Assembly (NCBI GenBank): GCA_902766265.1
Contig: CACXCY010000081.1
Coordinates: 1 to 13,064 of the forward strand
From: an uncultured Bacteroidota bacterium
Lineage (GTDB): Bacteria; Bacteroidota; Bacteroidia; Bacteroidales; P3
Direction: 5' to 3'
DNA length: 13,064 nucleotides
Both the position numbers and the translations under genes were made by a program. Position 1 is the stretch's first letter. Each line of letters starts with the position of its first letter. This document shows positions 1 through 7,412 of this stretch, one piece after another. The notes under the pieces are model-generated. The model saw only the letters and a program-made list of their open reading frames with translations. It was not told the DNA's origin and searched no databases.

Positions 1-552
1 AAAAATGTGTTTGCCCGTTTCGGAGTGGAACTGTACAGCGTGCACCACGAGACCGACCCCGTTGCTGCGGTAATGTCGGCAGAATGTGTGGCTGTAGGTG
101 GTGGCAATACCTTCCATTTGGTCAAGGAACTGCATCGTCAGGGGTTGATGAAAGCCATCAGCGGACGGGCCATGGACGGCATGCCCTATATGGGATGGAG
201 TGCCGGTAGCAATGTGGCAGGCCCTACGCTCTGTACCACCAATGACATGCCTATTGTGGAGCCCGAGAGTTTCGCATGCATGAATTTGGTTCCGTTTCAG
301 ATTAATCCACACTACACAGACTTCTTTGATCCGAAGCATGGTGGAGAAACTCGCGATGACCGCTTAAAAGAGTATATCATGGTGAATCCCGATATGTATG
401 TGGCAGGCATTCGTGAAGCGACGGCACTTGTACTGGAGAATGGCAAATTGTGTCTTTGCGGTCGCCCCAACATGATGAAAGTCTTTAGGACAAGCATGAC
501 CAATACCAAGGAATATGGTTTGGAGGATGACATCAATTTTTTGCTGAAGTAA
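1..552 (+). CDS. pepE: Dipeptidase E (peptidase family S51), 5'-truncated by the window edge
   Basis: A cytoplasmic serine peptidase that cleaves dipeptides with an N-terminal aspartate. The reading frame is open from base 1, so the start and roughly the first 50 residues lie outside the window. Against the E. coli and Salmonella family pattern I see the VGGGNTFHL segment, the nucleophile elbow GWSAGS (Ser codon 199-201), TTNDMPIV with the triad Asp at 244-246, and QINPH with the triad His at 310-312. The complete triad with its usual spacing argues for a working enzyme. The stop is at 550-552. nfo follows 81 bases later on the same strand, so co-transcription is possible. An imperfect inverted repeat (560-569 with 596-605) lies in the gap, but its long loop and lack of a T-run make it a poor terminator. 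The identification is firm; only the N-terminus is missing. Confidence 0.95.
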   Translation, partial: KNVFARFGVELYSVHHETDPVAAVMSAECVAVGGGNTFHLVKELHRQGLMKAISGRAMDGMPYMGWSAGSNVAGPTLCTTNDMPIVEPESFACMNLVPFQINPHYTDFFDPKHGGETRDDRLKEYIMVNPDMYVAGIREATALVLENGKLCLCGRPNMMKVFRTSMTNTKEYGLEDDINFLLK

Positions 553-633
553 ATGGTATGGGAGGATGATTGTCGGAGGATATTTTACCAGTCTGTCATT
601 CTCCCTCATCTATTATCAATCCTGTAAATAAAC

Positions 634-1470
634 ATGAAGCATATAGGAGCTCATGTAAGTGCCAGCGGTGGGGTGGGTAATGCCGTTTTGGCTGCCGAGT
701 CCATAGGCGCAGATGCCTTTGCTCTCTTTACTCGCAACCAGAAAACATGGGTCAGTAAACCTCTTACAGCAGACGAGGTATATACCTTTAAATATCTGCT
801 GAAGGAACGAGGATTTGATTCGCAATATGTGTTGCCTCACGACAGTTACCTTATCAACTTGGGCAACCCTAATGAGGAAAATCTTATCAAATCGCGCAAT
901 GCTTTTCTTGATGAAATGCAGCGAGCCCAACAGTTGGGGCTGCAGCTTCTCAATTTTCACCCGGGCAGCCATCTTAACCTGATGAGCGAAGATGCTTGTC
1001 TTGACCAGATAGCACAGGAAATCAATCTCGCTCTTGACAAAACCGAGGGTGTTACTGCTGTGATAGAAAACACTGCAGGTCAGGGAACAAATCTTGGATA
1101 CAAGTTCAGTCAGATAGCCCGTATCATTAGAGGTGTTAACGACAAAAGCCGTGTAGGGGTGTGTATTGATACATGTCATACTCTTGCAGCCGGCTATGAC
1201 ATCTCCACCGAGATGGGGTATCAGTTTACCTTCGATGAATTTGAACGTGAGATTGGCTTTGAGTATTTACGTGCCATTCATCTTAACGACAGTAAGAAAG
1301 GTGCCGGCAGTAGAGTGGACCGTCACGAGACTCTTGGCAATGGTATGCTTGGCAAGGATTTTTTCGCTCGATTCATGCACGACACCTGTTTTGATGACAT
1401 GCCTATCATACTGGAAACCCCCGAACCCACAATATGGGCTCAGGAGATTAGTTGGCTGCGGAGTCTGTAG
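634..1470 (+). CDS. nfo: Endonuclease IV, AP endonuclease
   Basis: A base-excision-repair enzyme that cuts the DNA backbone 5' of abasic sites and also removes blocked 3' ends. It is a 278-residue TIM barrel, about the usual family length. All nine ligands of the trinuclear zinc site are visible and fall at the same numbers as I recall for E. coli Nfo: His69, His109, Glu145, Asp179, His182, His216, Asp229, His231 and Glu261. Family signatures include GAHVSASGG at the N-terminus, NFHPGSH, IDTCHTLAAGYD and HLNDSK. The ATG at 634 places this N-terminal motif correctly, and the leader before it is A/T-rich. It follows pepE and ends at a strong hairpin terminator. Nothing is unusual in the protein. 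Confidence 0.97.
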   Translation: MKHIGAHVSASGGVGNAVLAAESIGADAFALFTRNQKTWVSKPLTADEVYTFKYLLKERGFDSQYVLPHDSYLINLGNPNEENLIKSRNAFLDEMQRAQQLGLQLLNFHPGSHLNLMSEDACLDQIAQEINLALDKTEGVTAVIENTAGQGTNLGYKFSQIARIIRGVNDKSRVGVCIDTCHTLAAGYDISTEMGYQFTFDEFEREIGFEYLRAIHLNDSKKGAGSRVDRHETLGNGMLGKDFFARFMHDTCFDDMPIILETPEPTIWAQEISWLRSL

Positions 1471-1498
1471 GGTGATTTGCGGATGCTTTAAGCATAGA

Positions 1499-1539
1499 AA
1501 ATAAAGAAGGAGGCGCCAATGGCGCCTCCTTCTTTATTT
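1499..1539. terminator. Strong, probably bidirectional intrinsic terminator
   Basis: A perfect 19-bp inverted repeat (1499-1517 with 1521-1539) encloses a 3-base AAT loop. The core is GGAGGCGCC/GGCGCCTCC. The outer arms are A-rich on the left and T-rich on the right, so either strand yields a GC hairpin followed by U-rich RNA. It lies between nfo (+) and the convergent anti-sigma-like gene (-) and probably ends both transcripts. Confidence 0.9.
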
Positions 1540-1578
1540 CAATAAAGTACTGTTTGTTGATTCTGTAAACAGAGATTA

Positions 1579-2442
1579 TTATCTTACAAGAATAAAAGAT
1601 CCCTGGACACGTTGCAGCTTACCCTCACCGTCACGGTATTCAATAATATATACGTAAGAACCATAAGGTTGTTTGCTACCGTTGCTAATGCCATTCCAAC
1701 CTTCGTCGAGTGATGTGCTGTGGAACACCATGCGTCCGCCACGGTTATAGATGTACATTTTGAATTGCTCAATCGTCATGTAATCTTTGATTTTTGGGTT
1801 GACGCGGAAGATGCCTGCGTTAGTGCCATTGTCGGGAGAGATGGCGGTGGGAATGAATGACATGAAGTTGATATGATCCGCACTCAACGTGTCGTTGATG
1901 ATATTTAGCGTCTTGACAGAGGGTACAGGTGTTGTGGATTTGTCTTGGACAGGATCAATGGTAGTGTTATGAGCTACGGCCGGAATTTCGTGTTCTGCTA
2001 CAGTGGGCTCCACAGCGTAGGTCTGTGGCTGGTCCATAACATCAATGGGTGTTGTTGCGAGCGCTGTGGCAAGAACCACTGTAACGGGGATATTCTCCGA
2101 CGGGAAGGTCGTTAATGTCTGATCTTGGCTAACAGACGGTGATACGTTTTGTTCCCGTGAGAGATTCTTTTTCTCCTGTTGCATTATAGGGTTGGTTGCG
2201 ATAGTGAACTCAGGCGCAACGGATGGCTGCAGTCGTTCCGTAGCAACGGATGGCTGGACCATGATGGGGGAGGACTTGTGGGTGAATCCAATTACACTGG
2301 CAACAGCGGCCACTACAACAATGCCGCCCGCAATAAGACTGCGACGGAGGGCGGTCTTACGGTGTAGTGTGTTATTAACCGACTCCCAAACTTTAGGATC
2401 GGGTTGTTCGGTGTAGTTTTCAAAACGTTTTTTCAGTGACAT
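1579..2442 (-). CDS. Membrane-anchored anti-sigma-like protein with a CHU_C (T9SS type B) C-terminal domain
   Basis: 287 residues from the chosen start MSLKKRF. A start 10 codons upstream (2472) is also open but would overlap the sigma gene by 14 bases. Residues 1-34 are a short charged cytoplasmic region with a DPKVWESVNNTL stretch, resembling the N-termini of Bacteroidetes anti-sigma-like proteins. Residues 35-53 form one hydrophobic transmembrane helix. Residues 55-185 are a Pro/Thr/Val-rich, low-complexity linker with a 9-residue repeat (QPSVATERL, QPSVAPEFT; DNA copies at 2216 and 2243). Residues ~195-287 match the gliding-motility/CHU_C domain: FIPTAISPDNGTNAG, then YIYNRGGRMVF, GWNG, GSYVYIIEY, ending GSFILVR. 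It starts 16 bases after the ECF sigma gene, so the two are almost certainly co-expressed. I infer that the N-terminus binds the sigma factor while the C-terminus faces the periplasm or the T9SS. There is no classical cleavable signal peptide. The CHU_C match is strong; the anti-sigma role is inferred from context. Confidence 0.75.
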   Translation of the reverse strand: MSLKKRFENYTEQPDPKVWESVNNTLHRKTALRRSLIAGGIVVVAAVASVIGFTHKSSPIMVQPSVATERLQPSVAPEFTIATNPIMQQEKKNLSREQNVSPSVSQDQTLTTFPSENIPVTVVLATALATTPIDVMDQPQTYAVEPTVAEHEIPAVAHNTTIDPVQDKSTTPVPSVKTLNIINDTLSADHINFMSFIPTAISPDNGTNAGIFRVNPKIKDYMTIEQFKMYIYNRGGRMVFHSTSLDEGWNGISNGSKQPYGSYVYIIEYRDGEGKLQRVQGSFILVR

Positions 2443-2458
2443 GGTATCTTTGTTTTTA

Positions 2459-2989
2459 TCAATTATTATCAAATAGTTGCTTTTGCAAAATTTGTCGGGC
2501 GCGACAGCAGTAGGCCCTTACGGTGCTGGGTTGTACTCTTAGATATTCAGCTGCGTCTTTCTCGCTGTATCCTTCAATTTCGCAGAGGTTGAAGGCGAAT
2601 CGTTGCATTGCAGGTAATTGTTGCAGCGCTTTGACGATAGTCTCCGTGTCAATATGGTCGAATTCCTGCATGTCGGTAGTATAACTTGGATCAATAGTAA
2701 GATTGTCGATGGAGACCGTGTTGATTGTTTTGCGGATGGTGTCGAGCGCTGTGTTGACCATGATAGACCTAATCCAAGTGGATAGTGACTCTGGTGTGCG
2801 TAGATGTTTCAAATTTGCAAAGACCTTAATGAAACCGTCGTGAAGAATGTCCTGTGCAGTGTCTCGGTCGTGTGTGTATCGCATACATACGCCCAACATT
2901 ATAGGGGCAAACTTGTCGTAAAGCTGCCTGCAGGCCTCTTGGTCGTGATTTCGGCATGCTAACACAAGTTGTTCTTCCTCGGGTATCAT
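2459..2989 (-). CDS. ECF-type RNA polymerase sigma factor
   Basis: 176 residues, typical for an extracytoplasmic-function sigma-70 factor. Region 2 spans about residues 24-88 (YDKFAPIMLGVCMRY, then TAQDILHDGFIKVFANL and the WIRSIMVNTALDTIRK segment for -10 recognition). A variable linker follows at ~90-115. Region 4 spans ~117-170 (LQQLPAMQRFAFNLCEIEGYS, then the helix-turn-helix AAEYLRVQPSTVRAYCCRARQIL). It recruits core polymerase to a specific promoter set and is usually held inactive by a cognate membrane protein. The next gene downstream encodes such a membrane-anchored candidate. The target promoters cannot be read from this window. trmO ends 76 bases upstream on the same strand across an A/T-rich gap with no clear terminator, so partial read-through is possible. 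Confidence 0.92.
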   Translation of the reverse strand: MIPEEEQLVLACRNHDQEACRQLYDKFAPIMLGVCMRYTHDRDTAQDILHDGFIKVFANLKHLRTPESLSTWIRSIMVNTALDTIRKTINTVSIDNLTIDPSYTTDMQEFDHIDTETIVKALQQLPAMQRFAFNLCEIEGYSEKDAAEYLRVQPSTVRAYCCRARQILQKQLFDNN

Positions 2990-3065
2990 TCTGCTTTTAT
3001 AGACGATATATTATTAAAAAACGTTGTGTTTTGTTCTGTTAAAAAATACTAATTCTTTATTTTTT

Positions 3066-3761
3066 TTATATTTGCCCTTCATTCTTGATTGTGTTGTCAG
3101 CGATACTCGTCACAATCAGGTGCTCTTTGTCAACGCGAAAATGAATCTCATAATGGTAAAATGGTAATCCGTATATGCGGTTGGGGTCGTCGTGGTAGGA
3201 GGGGCGTGGGTCGAGAGCCAACAATTCCCTCAGTGATTGTAGCATGACAGGATCCAGGGTACGGCTTATATCGTCAGGGATTGTGACGCGTAGTTTTGAA
3301 TTGTTTGGCGTAGAAGCAAAACCGCTACGTGCATCAGGATGTGCGTCAGTGTAAGGTATGTAGGGCTTGATGTCATAAATGGGGGTGCCATCCATTAAGT
3401 CAGGCCCCTCAATGATAAGTTGTGGGCCTTCGGATGTATGATGCAGAACCTCGGTTAATCTTACGGAAGAGAGCCCTATAGGGTTGGGGCGGAAAGGGGA
3501 ACGCGTAGCAAATACCCCCATACGTTTGTTCCCGCCCAGGCGTGGAGGCCGTACCGTAGGAGACCATGGTGAATCCATGTTTTCGGAAAATTGCCATATT
3601 AGCCATATATAGCTGAATTCCTCGATGCCTCTTAATGCCTCTATGTTCCGGTAGTCAGGTTCGAAGACAATGTTTGCTTTCAGACTTTCCACAATGTTAC
3701 TTTGTCGTGGGATGCCGAACTTGGAAGGAAATGGGCTGTGAATATGGGCAATAGGTATCAT
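3066..3761 (-). CDS. trmO: tRNA (N6-threonylcarbamoyladenosine(37)-N6)-methyltransferase TrmO
   Basis: A SAM-dependent enzyme that methylates t6A37 to m6t6A37 in certain threonine tRNAs. The 231 residues are normal for the YaeB/TsaA family. Residues 15-20 (FGIPRQ), 71-77 (RPPRLGG), 82-96 (GVFATRSPFRPNPIG) and 121-139 (DLMDGTPIYDIKPYIPYTD) are the family's hallmark blocks that form the SAM and substrate pocket. The C-terminal ~80 residues correspond to the variable small domain. It lies 11 bases downstream of the PAP2 gene, so it is probably the last gene of a comB-PAP2-trmO unit. The start ATG at 3761 begins directly with the beta-strand MIPIAHIHSPF typical of the family. Nothing is unusual in the protein. 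Confidence 0.93.
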   Translation of the reverse strand: MIPIAHIHSPFPSKFGIPRQSNIVESLKANIVFEPDYRNIEALRGIEEFSYIWLIWQFSENMDSPWSPTVRPPRLGGNKRMGVFATRSPFRPNPIGLSSVRLTEVLHHTSEGPQLIIEGPDLMDGTPIYDIKPYIPYTDAHPDARSGFASTPNNSKLRVTIPDDISRTLDPVMLQSLRELLALDPRPSYHDDPNRIYGLPFYHYEIHFRVDKEHLIVTSIADNTIKNEGQI

Positions 3762-3772
3762 TTGTTGACGTA

Positions 3773-4513
3773 TCAGTCTGAGAGGATATTGTCGTAGGTG
3801 GTCTGGTTAGTAAGATGGCGCTTTTGGGGAAGGAATATTTGGCGTACTTTGGGGTTGATCCAGTTGGCAAATCGCGCCGATAGTATACCGATACCGGCAC
3901 CAGTTAGCACGTCGCCAGCCCAGTGACGGTTGTTGTAGATTCGTAGCAATCCCGTTGCTGTAGCTATCGTATAGCCGACAATACCTATCCACGGAGTGGT
4001 TTCCCAGTATTCATTTCGTAATATTTCAGCACCGGCAAAGGCCGTGGCGGTATGTCCTGAAGGAAAACTATTGTATGCTGTCTGGTCGGGACGTTGTATG
4101 TCTATTGTGGTCTTCATTGTCACAACGACAATGGAACTGGTGAGAAATGTCTCGGCTGATATTAGTGTGAGGTCGCAGTAGTTGTGTTTGGATGGAACTC
4201 CGCATATCTTCAGTATATAGGCAGATGCTGCTGGCGTATATTGCAAATAATTGTCCACGTGTAGGGCTGCACCGTTACGAGGTGGGGAGTTGCGCCACTG
4301 TTGAACATTGTCGCGCACATCATTGTTTATGTGTTGCAGACCTGGCACGAAATGCAATGCGCTTCCAGAGGTTACCAGTCCTGCTGATACGGAGGCAAAT
4401 CCCCAGCCAATAGGTTCGGGGCTGGCAGCTGGGGGAGGAATGGTGTCCTGAGCTGTGGCTTGATATGCAATTGCGATAATTGCTAATAATATGTATATGG
4501 TATTAGTTTTCAA
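3773..4513 (-). CDS. PAP2-superfamily phosphatase, secreted or periplasmic
   Basis: 246 residues. A Sec signal peptide (1-21, ending ATA before Gln22) is visible, followed by the PAP2 (type 2 phosphatidic acid phosphatase) fold. All three catalytic motifs are present: KxxxxxxRP at 134-142, PSGH at 151-154 and RxxxxxHxxxD at 191-201 (R191, H197, D201). Members dephosphorylate lipid phosphates such as phosphatidic acid, undecaprenyl pyrophosphate or lipid A; the substrate here cannot be told. Hydrophobic stretches near 120-135, 176-190 and 201-213 could contact the membrane. The first 11 bases overlap the end of the comB-like gene, and trmO follows 11 bases later, so translation is probably coupled within one operon. 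The family call is secure. Confidence 0.9.
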   Translation of the reverse strand: MKTNTIYILLAIIAIAYQATAQDTIPPPAASPEPIGWGFASVSAGLVTSGSALHFVPGLQHINNDVRDNVQQWRNSPPRNGAALHVDNYLQYTPAASAYILKICGVPSKHNYCDLTLISAETFLTSSIVVVTMKTTIDIQRPDQTAYNSFPSGHTATAFAGAEILRNEYWETTPWIGIVGYTIATATGLLRIYNNRHWAGDVLTGAGIGILSARFANWINPKVRQIFLPQKRHLTNQTTYDNILSD

Positions 4514-5243
4514 GTTGCAGAACTATGGATCCATTTTTCGAAGTTGCATAGGGAACCACGGGACATGTGTCAATCTGTAGGGCGAAATGTATGTCATTGT
4601 CGTATCCCATGTGTTGTAATCGGTGCACATGTGTGGCTTTGGAACAAAAAGAATAGAGGTCGGGACTGGCCAGAGACCATAGGTCGGTAGAGTATCGTGC
4701 GGTATCGTTAATGAGAATGGCGTTATTATTGCGTTCGGTCAATATTTTGCATAGAGCACCGGCGAAGAGGGTGTCCTCAATGCATGGGTCGCCTTTCCAT
4801 CCAGAGCAGAGAATCACAATCCGTTCATGTCGTAGAAGATGCTTGGAGAGAACCGATAAATTGGCAAACGCTCCAATGTAGAGTTGTCGGCTGTCATGTG
4901 CGGCAGTATGGATGGCTAAAGTGCCATTGGTGGTGCTGTAAGCCAGCCGTTGGTTATGCAGATCCATATTGAGATACTCTGTTGGGGAGTTGCCGCATGT
5001 GGCAGGTACATCCTCTACAATAACTTTAGCACCGTTTCGTTCGGCAGCAATGGTGTACCCTTGTTGGTAGTAGTATGATAGGGTATCAAGAGATTGGAGG
5101 GGGGTAATGGTTGTCGCACCTGCCCGAAAAGCAGCGCATATGGCTGTCGTTGCACGTAATACATCGACAACTACGGTGGCGTGGTTAGAATGCATCTGCC
5201 GGTGGCTGTAGAGTGTGGGGGTAAGTATGACTTCTATCTGCAT
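4503..5243 (-). CDS. comB: 2-phosphosulfolactate phosphatase family protein (ComB-like)
   Basis: 246 residues, normal for the ComB family. Family blocks seen are VVVDVLRATTA (23-33), AAERNG (66-71), GNSPTEY (84-90), YSTTNGT (102-108) and LCSGWKGDPCIEDTLFAG (145-162), with acidic and Thr/Ser residues expected to form the Mg-dependent active site. In methanogens ComB hydrolyses 2-phosphosulfolactate to 3-sulfolactate on the way to coenzyme M. This organism is unlikely to make coenzyme M, so the physiological substrate may be another sulfonate or a different phosphoester; that is inference. It is the first gene of a likely three-gene operon, since the PAP2 gene overlaps its end by 11 bases. The start ATG at 5243 lies 87 bases from the end of rnpB on the same strand, and I see no convincing promoter in that gap. 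Confidence 0.87.
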   Translation of the reverse strand: MQIEVILTPTLYSHRQMHSNHATVVVDVLRATTAICAAFRAGATTITPLQSLDTLSYYYQQGYTIAAERNGAKVIVEDVPATCGNSPTEYLNMDLHNQRLAYSTTNGTLAIHTAAHDSRQLYIGAFANLSVLSKHLLRHERIVILCSGWKGDPCIEDTLFAGALCKILTERNNNAILINDTARYSTDLWSLASPDLYSFCSKATHVHRLQHMGYDNDIHFALQIDTCPVVPYATSKNGSIVLQLEN

Positions 5244-5329
5244 GGTGTTGTTAAGAAACCTGTTGAGAGATGCATATGGTCATTTGTTGGTTGTCTTTAT
5301 TTGTCACGGATGTTACAAAAAGAAAAAAA

Positions 5330-5702
5330 ACGGACGCCTGTAAGCCGGGTTCTGTCCCTGTCTTTGTGGACAGGTCTCTATCATTCATCTAGGACGGCTG
5401 TTGCCAGACGTCTCAATCAACCTACCCCCCGACAACGGGCGAGTCGGCCCTTAACTGTCGGTGTATTTGGTCTTTCAACCCATAAGGTTTACCATCGACG
5501 GCATCACTGCGCGTCGTCGTGAGCTCTTGCCTCGCGTTTTCACCCTTACCTGTCTTGCAACGGGCGGTTTGTTTTTCTGTGGCACTTGCTGTGACGCAGG
5601 GTTTGCACCGCAGCGCCCCTTCCCGTTAGGAAGTATGGCGACTCGTGTTGCCCGGACTTTCCTCTCGCAGTACAGGACTGCCAGCGATAGAGCGGCGACC
5701 GT
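5330..5702 (-). ncRNA. rnpB: RNase P RNA (bacterial type A)
   Basis: The catalytic RNA that trims the 5' leader of tRNA precursors. Read on the minus strand it shows the universal GAGGAAAGTCC block (5654-5664) near the 5' end, GGTAAGGGTGAAAA (5537-5550) in the middle, and ACAGAACCCGGCTTA (5341-5355) near the 3' end. Helix P1 closes the molecule: ACGGTCGCC (5702-5694) pairs with GGCGTCCGT (5338-5330) with a single T-T mismatch. The A-run at the 5' side and the 8-base T-run after P1 (5330-5323) suggest that P1 doubles as the terminator hairpin. The length is about 373 nt. The exact ends are inferred from P1. Short open frames inside it are spurious. Confidence 0.96.
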
Positions 5703-5715
5703 TTTTTTCAAGGTG

Positions 5716-5723
5716 CAAAAATA
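5716..5723 (-). promoter_or_regulatory. Candidate -7 element for rnpB
   Basis: The minus strand reads TATTTTTG, matching the Bacteroidetes TAnnTTTG -7 consensus, about 14 bases before the start of P1 of rnpB. That places a transcription start just before the mature 5' end. A -33 TTTG box at normal spacing is not clear. The element is half of a near-symmetric divergent promoter region (5714-5763). Confidence 0.55.
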
Positions 5724-5753
5724 CTATTTTTTTCGCAATTGGATAAAAATATG

Positions 5754-5761
5754 TATTTTTG
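5754..5761 (+). promoter_or_regulatory. Candidate -7 element for the DUF4810/GNA1162 lipoprotein pair
   Basis: TATTTTTG on the plus strand matches TAnnTTTG and mirrors the rnpB element. It lies 77 bases before the ATG at 5839, leaving a 5' leader of about 65-70 bases. Upstream sequence is T-rich, but no exact TTTG -33 box lies at the usual spacing. Confidence 0.45.
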
Positions 5762-5838
5762 CAATTCCAAGTATATCGTTTTTTCACTATATGTGTAGCG
5801 ATTAAGTTGTATAATATGCTAGTAAATACTATTAAGGT

Positions 5839-6627
5839 ATGAAAATCCGAATAGTTGTGGCGGTGGCTTTGGCAGTCGTTTTCGCGGGATGTTCAAGCAG
5901 GGAAACTTTGGTCAACAATCCGAGTGTATTGCTGAATTATCAATTATCACCATCTGTCGCGGCGCTTGACACGCTTTCTTCAACCTATCGAGCCACCATT
6001 GTGGATTATCACCGCAAAGGTGATATGAGACCAGGGCTATATTCAGACTATGCTGTAGTGTTGGCGTTGCAAGGACGCGACCAGGAGTCCTGTCGGTGGT
6101 TTAATACGGAAGCGTATTACTTCCCTGCATCGCGTACTATTGTTTCTCAACTAAAACGGACGTTTGTTCCGGCATTTATGGCTGACACTACTGTGGTTAA
6201 TCTTGACACCCTTAATGTTACCCCTGTTGTTGAATCGTCTGAGGATGCTGCTATAGAAACCAGTCCTGTGTCGAAAAAGGACAAGAAATCATCCAAAAAG
6301 GCCAAGAAAGGCAAAAGACAGAATAGTGTCAAAACAGAAGAGGAAATGCATGAACTGAGCGCTGATGAGTCGGAAGAGGATTTACTGCAAGAGGTGTCGG
6401 AAGAATCTGTAGACGAAGAAATTATTGAAGATGGAACTGTAAAAAGAGATGATTCTGCAGAAGAATCTACAACTACAGCTAAACGTAAGGTGCGTGTGGA
6501 GGTGGTCTCGGGCGATGTGGCTATAGACCTCCCTGTCGAACCCGAACCAGCAGAATCTCCTGCAGTGGAAGACCAGCAGGATGAGAATGAGCCCGAAGAA
6601 GAACCTATACAGGAGGAGCAGCAATGA
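5839..6627 (+). CDS. DUF4810-like lipoprotein with a long charged C-terminal tail
   Basis: 262 residues. A lipoprotein signal ends at a lipobox with Cys18 (VFAGC). Residues ~28-112 resemble the DUF4810 helical-repeat domain: a helix around TYRATIVDYHRK, then MRPGLYSDYAVVLALQGRDQESCRWFNTEAYYFPASRTIVSQL, which matches the family's PGxYxxxGyxxxxxGxxxxAxxyFxxExxxYPES pattern. Family members are usually only ~120 residues. Here residues ~113-262 form an extra tail with a Lys-rich patch (146-160) followed by a very Glu/Asp-rich disordered segment. The stop overlaps the next start (ATGA). DUF4810 proteins commonly sit with a CsgG-like and a GNA1162 lipoprotein; the latter is next here, while no CsgG gene is present in this window. 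Probable role: a periplasmic or outer-membrane lipoprotein complex of unknown purpose. Confidence 0.75.
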   Translation: MKIRIVVAVALAVVFAGCSSRETLVNNPSVLLNYQLSPSVAALDTLSSTYRATIVDYHRKGDMRPGLYSDYAVVLALQGRDQESCRWFNTEAYYFPASRTIVSQLKRTFVPAFMADTTVVNLDTLNVTPVVESSEDAAIETSPVSKKDKKSSKKAKKGKRQNSVKTEEEMHELSADESEEDLLQEVSEESVDEEIIEDGTVKRDDSAEESTTTAKRKVRVEVVSGDVAIDLPVEPEPAESPAVEDQQDENEPEEEPIQEEQQ

Positions 6628-7412
6628 AAAGGCAGATATTTTATTTTGCGATAGTGATGCTTATGTTAATCCCATCAGGGTGCCAAAATACGCAGAAAAT
6701 AGCGTACTATGACGATCTTTACAAGGAGAAGCCCGTCACCTTATATGTCGTTCCAGTTGAAGATTTAGCCAGACGTCAGTACGAAAAAACTCAGACTAAC
6801 AAGGATTATAATCGCGAGCTTGACGTGGCGGCGCAATACTGTTATCAAACTCTTTCTGAGCCGCTGCTTCGTAGGGGGTATTATGTAATGGGTCCGGTGG
6901 CGTCAATGGCTTTGGCTTCACAGCATGACTCTATTGACTATAAGGGATTGCGTCAAGGCAGTTTGTCCTCATATAAGACCGACTATGGAATTGATGCCAT
7001 CCTGCTGACGACCATCCATAAATGGGTGGAGAAGAACGGAGAATGGAGCGTATATCTGGAATATAGGATGCGTTCTACCAAAACCAACACCGATATGATG
7101 CACCGATGGGTGAAAGCAAGCAAAATTCTGCCGACCAATCTCAAAGGAATAGCAGTGCCGCTAAAACAGGACAGGAAATTTGCCAAGACAATGGGTATGG
7201 ATGCTGGTACTGCTCAGCGATGCATTCTTATGGAACGGGTGAATGAGTATGTGTTGCACAATATTCCGCTCAGCTCTACGCTTCGCCAGTCGGAAAAAGA
7301 TATGTATCGCGCGGCTTCGGATACCTATAGTCTTTTCATTTGGGATGAAAACGGGCAAGCCGATGTACAGCCAATTTCAATGGAACAGTACGAGTCGGAG
7401 GCGTTCCTATAA
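6624..7412 (+). CDS. GNA1162/DUF799-family lipoprotein
   Basis: 262 residues. The signal peptide ends at Cys20 (LIPSGC), indicating lipidation and anchoring to the inner or outer membrane. The body shows the family pattern: PVTLYVVPVEDL at 37-48, a conserved helix ending EPLLRRGYYVMGP at 79-91, and YGIDAILLTTIHKWVEKNGEWSVYLEYRM at 121-149, the central beta-hairpin. Relatives include the Neisseria GNA1162 antigen, whose fold has been compared to TolB/CsgG-associated proteins. It overlaps the DUF4810-like gene by four bases (ATGA), so the two are translationally coupled and probably form a complex. The C-terminal ~70 residues are less conserved. The molecular function is unknown. Confidence 0.8.
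   Translation: MKRQIFYFAIVMLMLIPSGCQNTQKIAYYDDLYKEKPVTLYVVPVEDLARRQYEKTQTNKDYNRELDVAAQYCYQTLSEPLLRRGYYVMGPVASMALASQHDSIDYKGLRQGSLSSYKTDYGIDAILLTTIHKWVEKNGEWSVYLEYRMRSTKTNTDMMHRWVKASKILPTNLKGIAVPLKQDRKFAKTMGMDAGTAQRCILMERVNEYVLHNIPLSSTLRQSEKDMYRAASDTYSLFIWDENGQADVQPISMEQYESEAFL

Noticed and set aside
616..1179. 187-codon open frame opposite nfo
   Set aside because: Antisense to endonuclease IV with all metal ligands conserved on the sense strand; no domain recognised.
5461..5805. Short open frames within rnpB on both strands
   Set aside because: They fall on conserved RNase P RNA blocks; the RNA explains the sequence.
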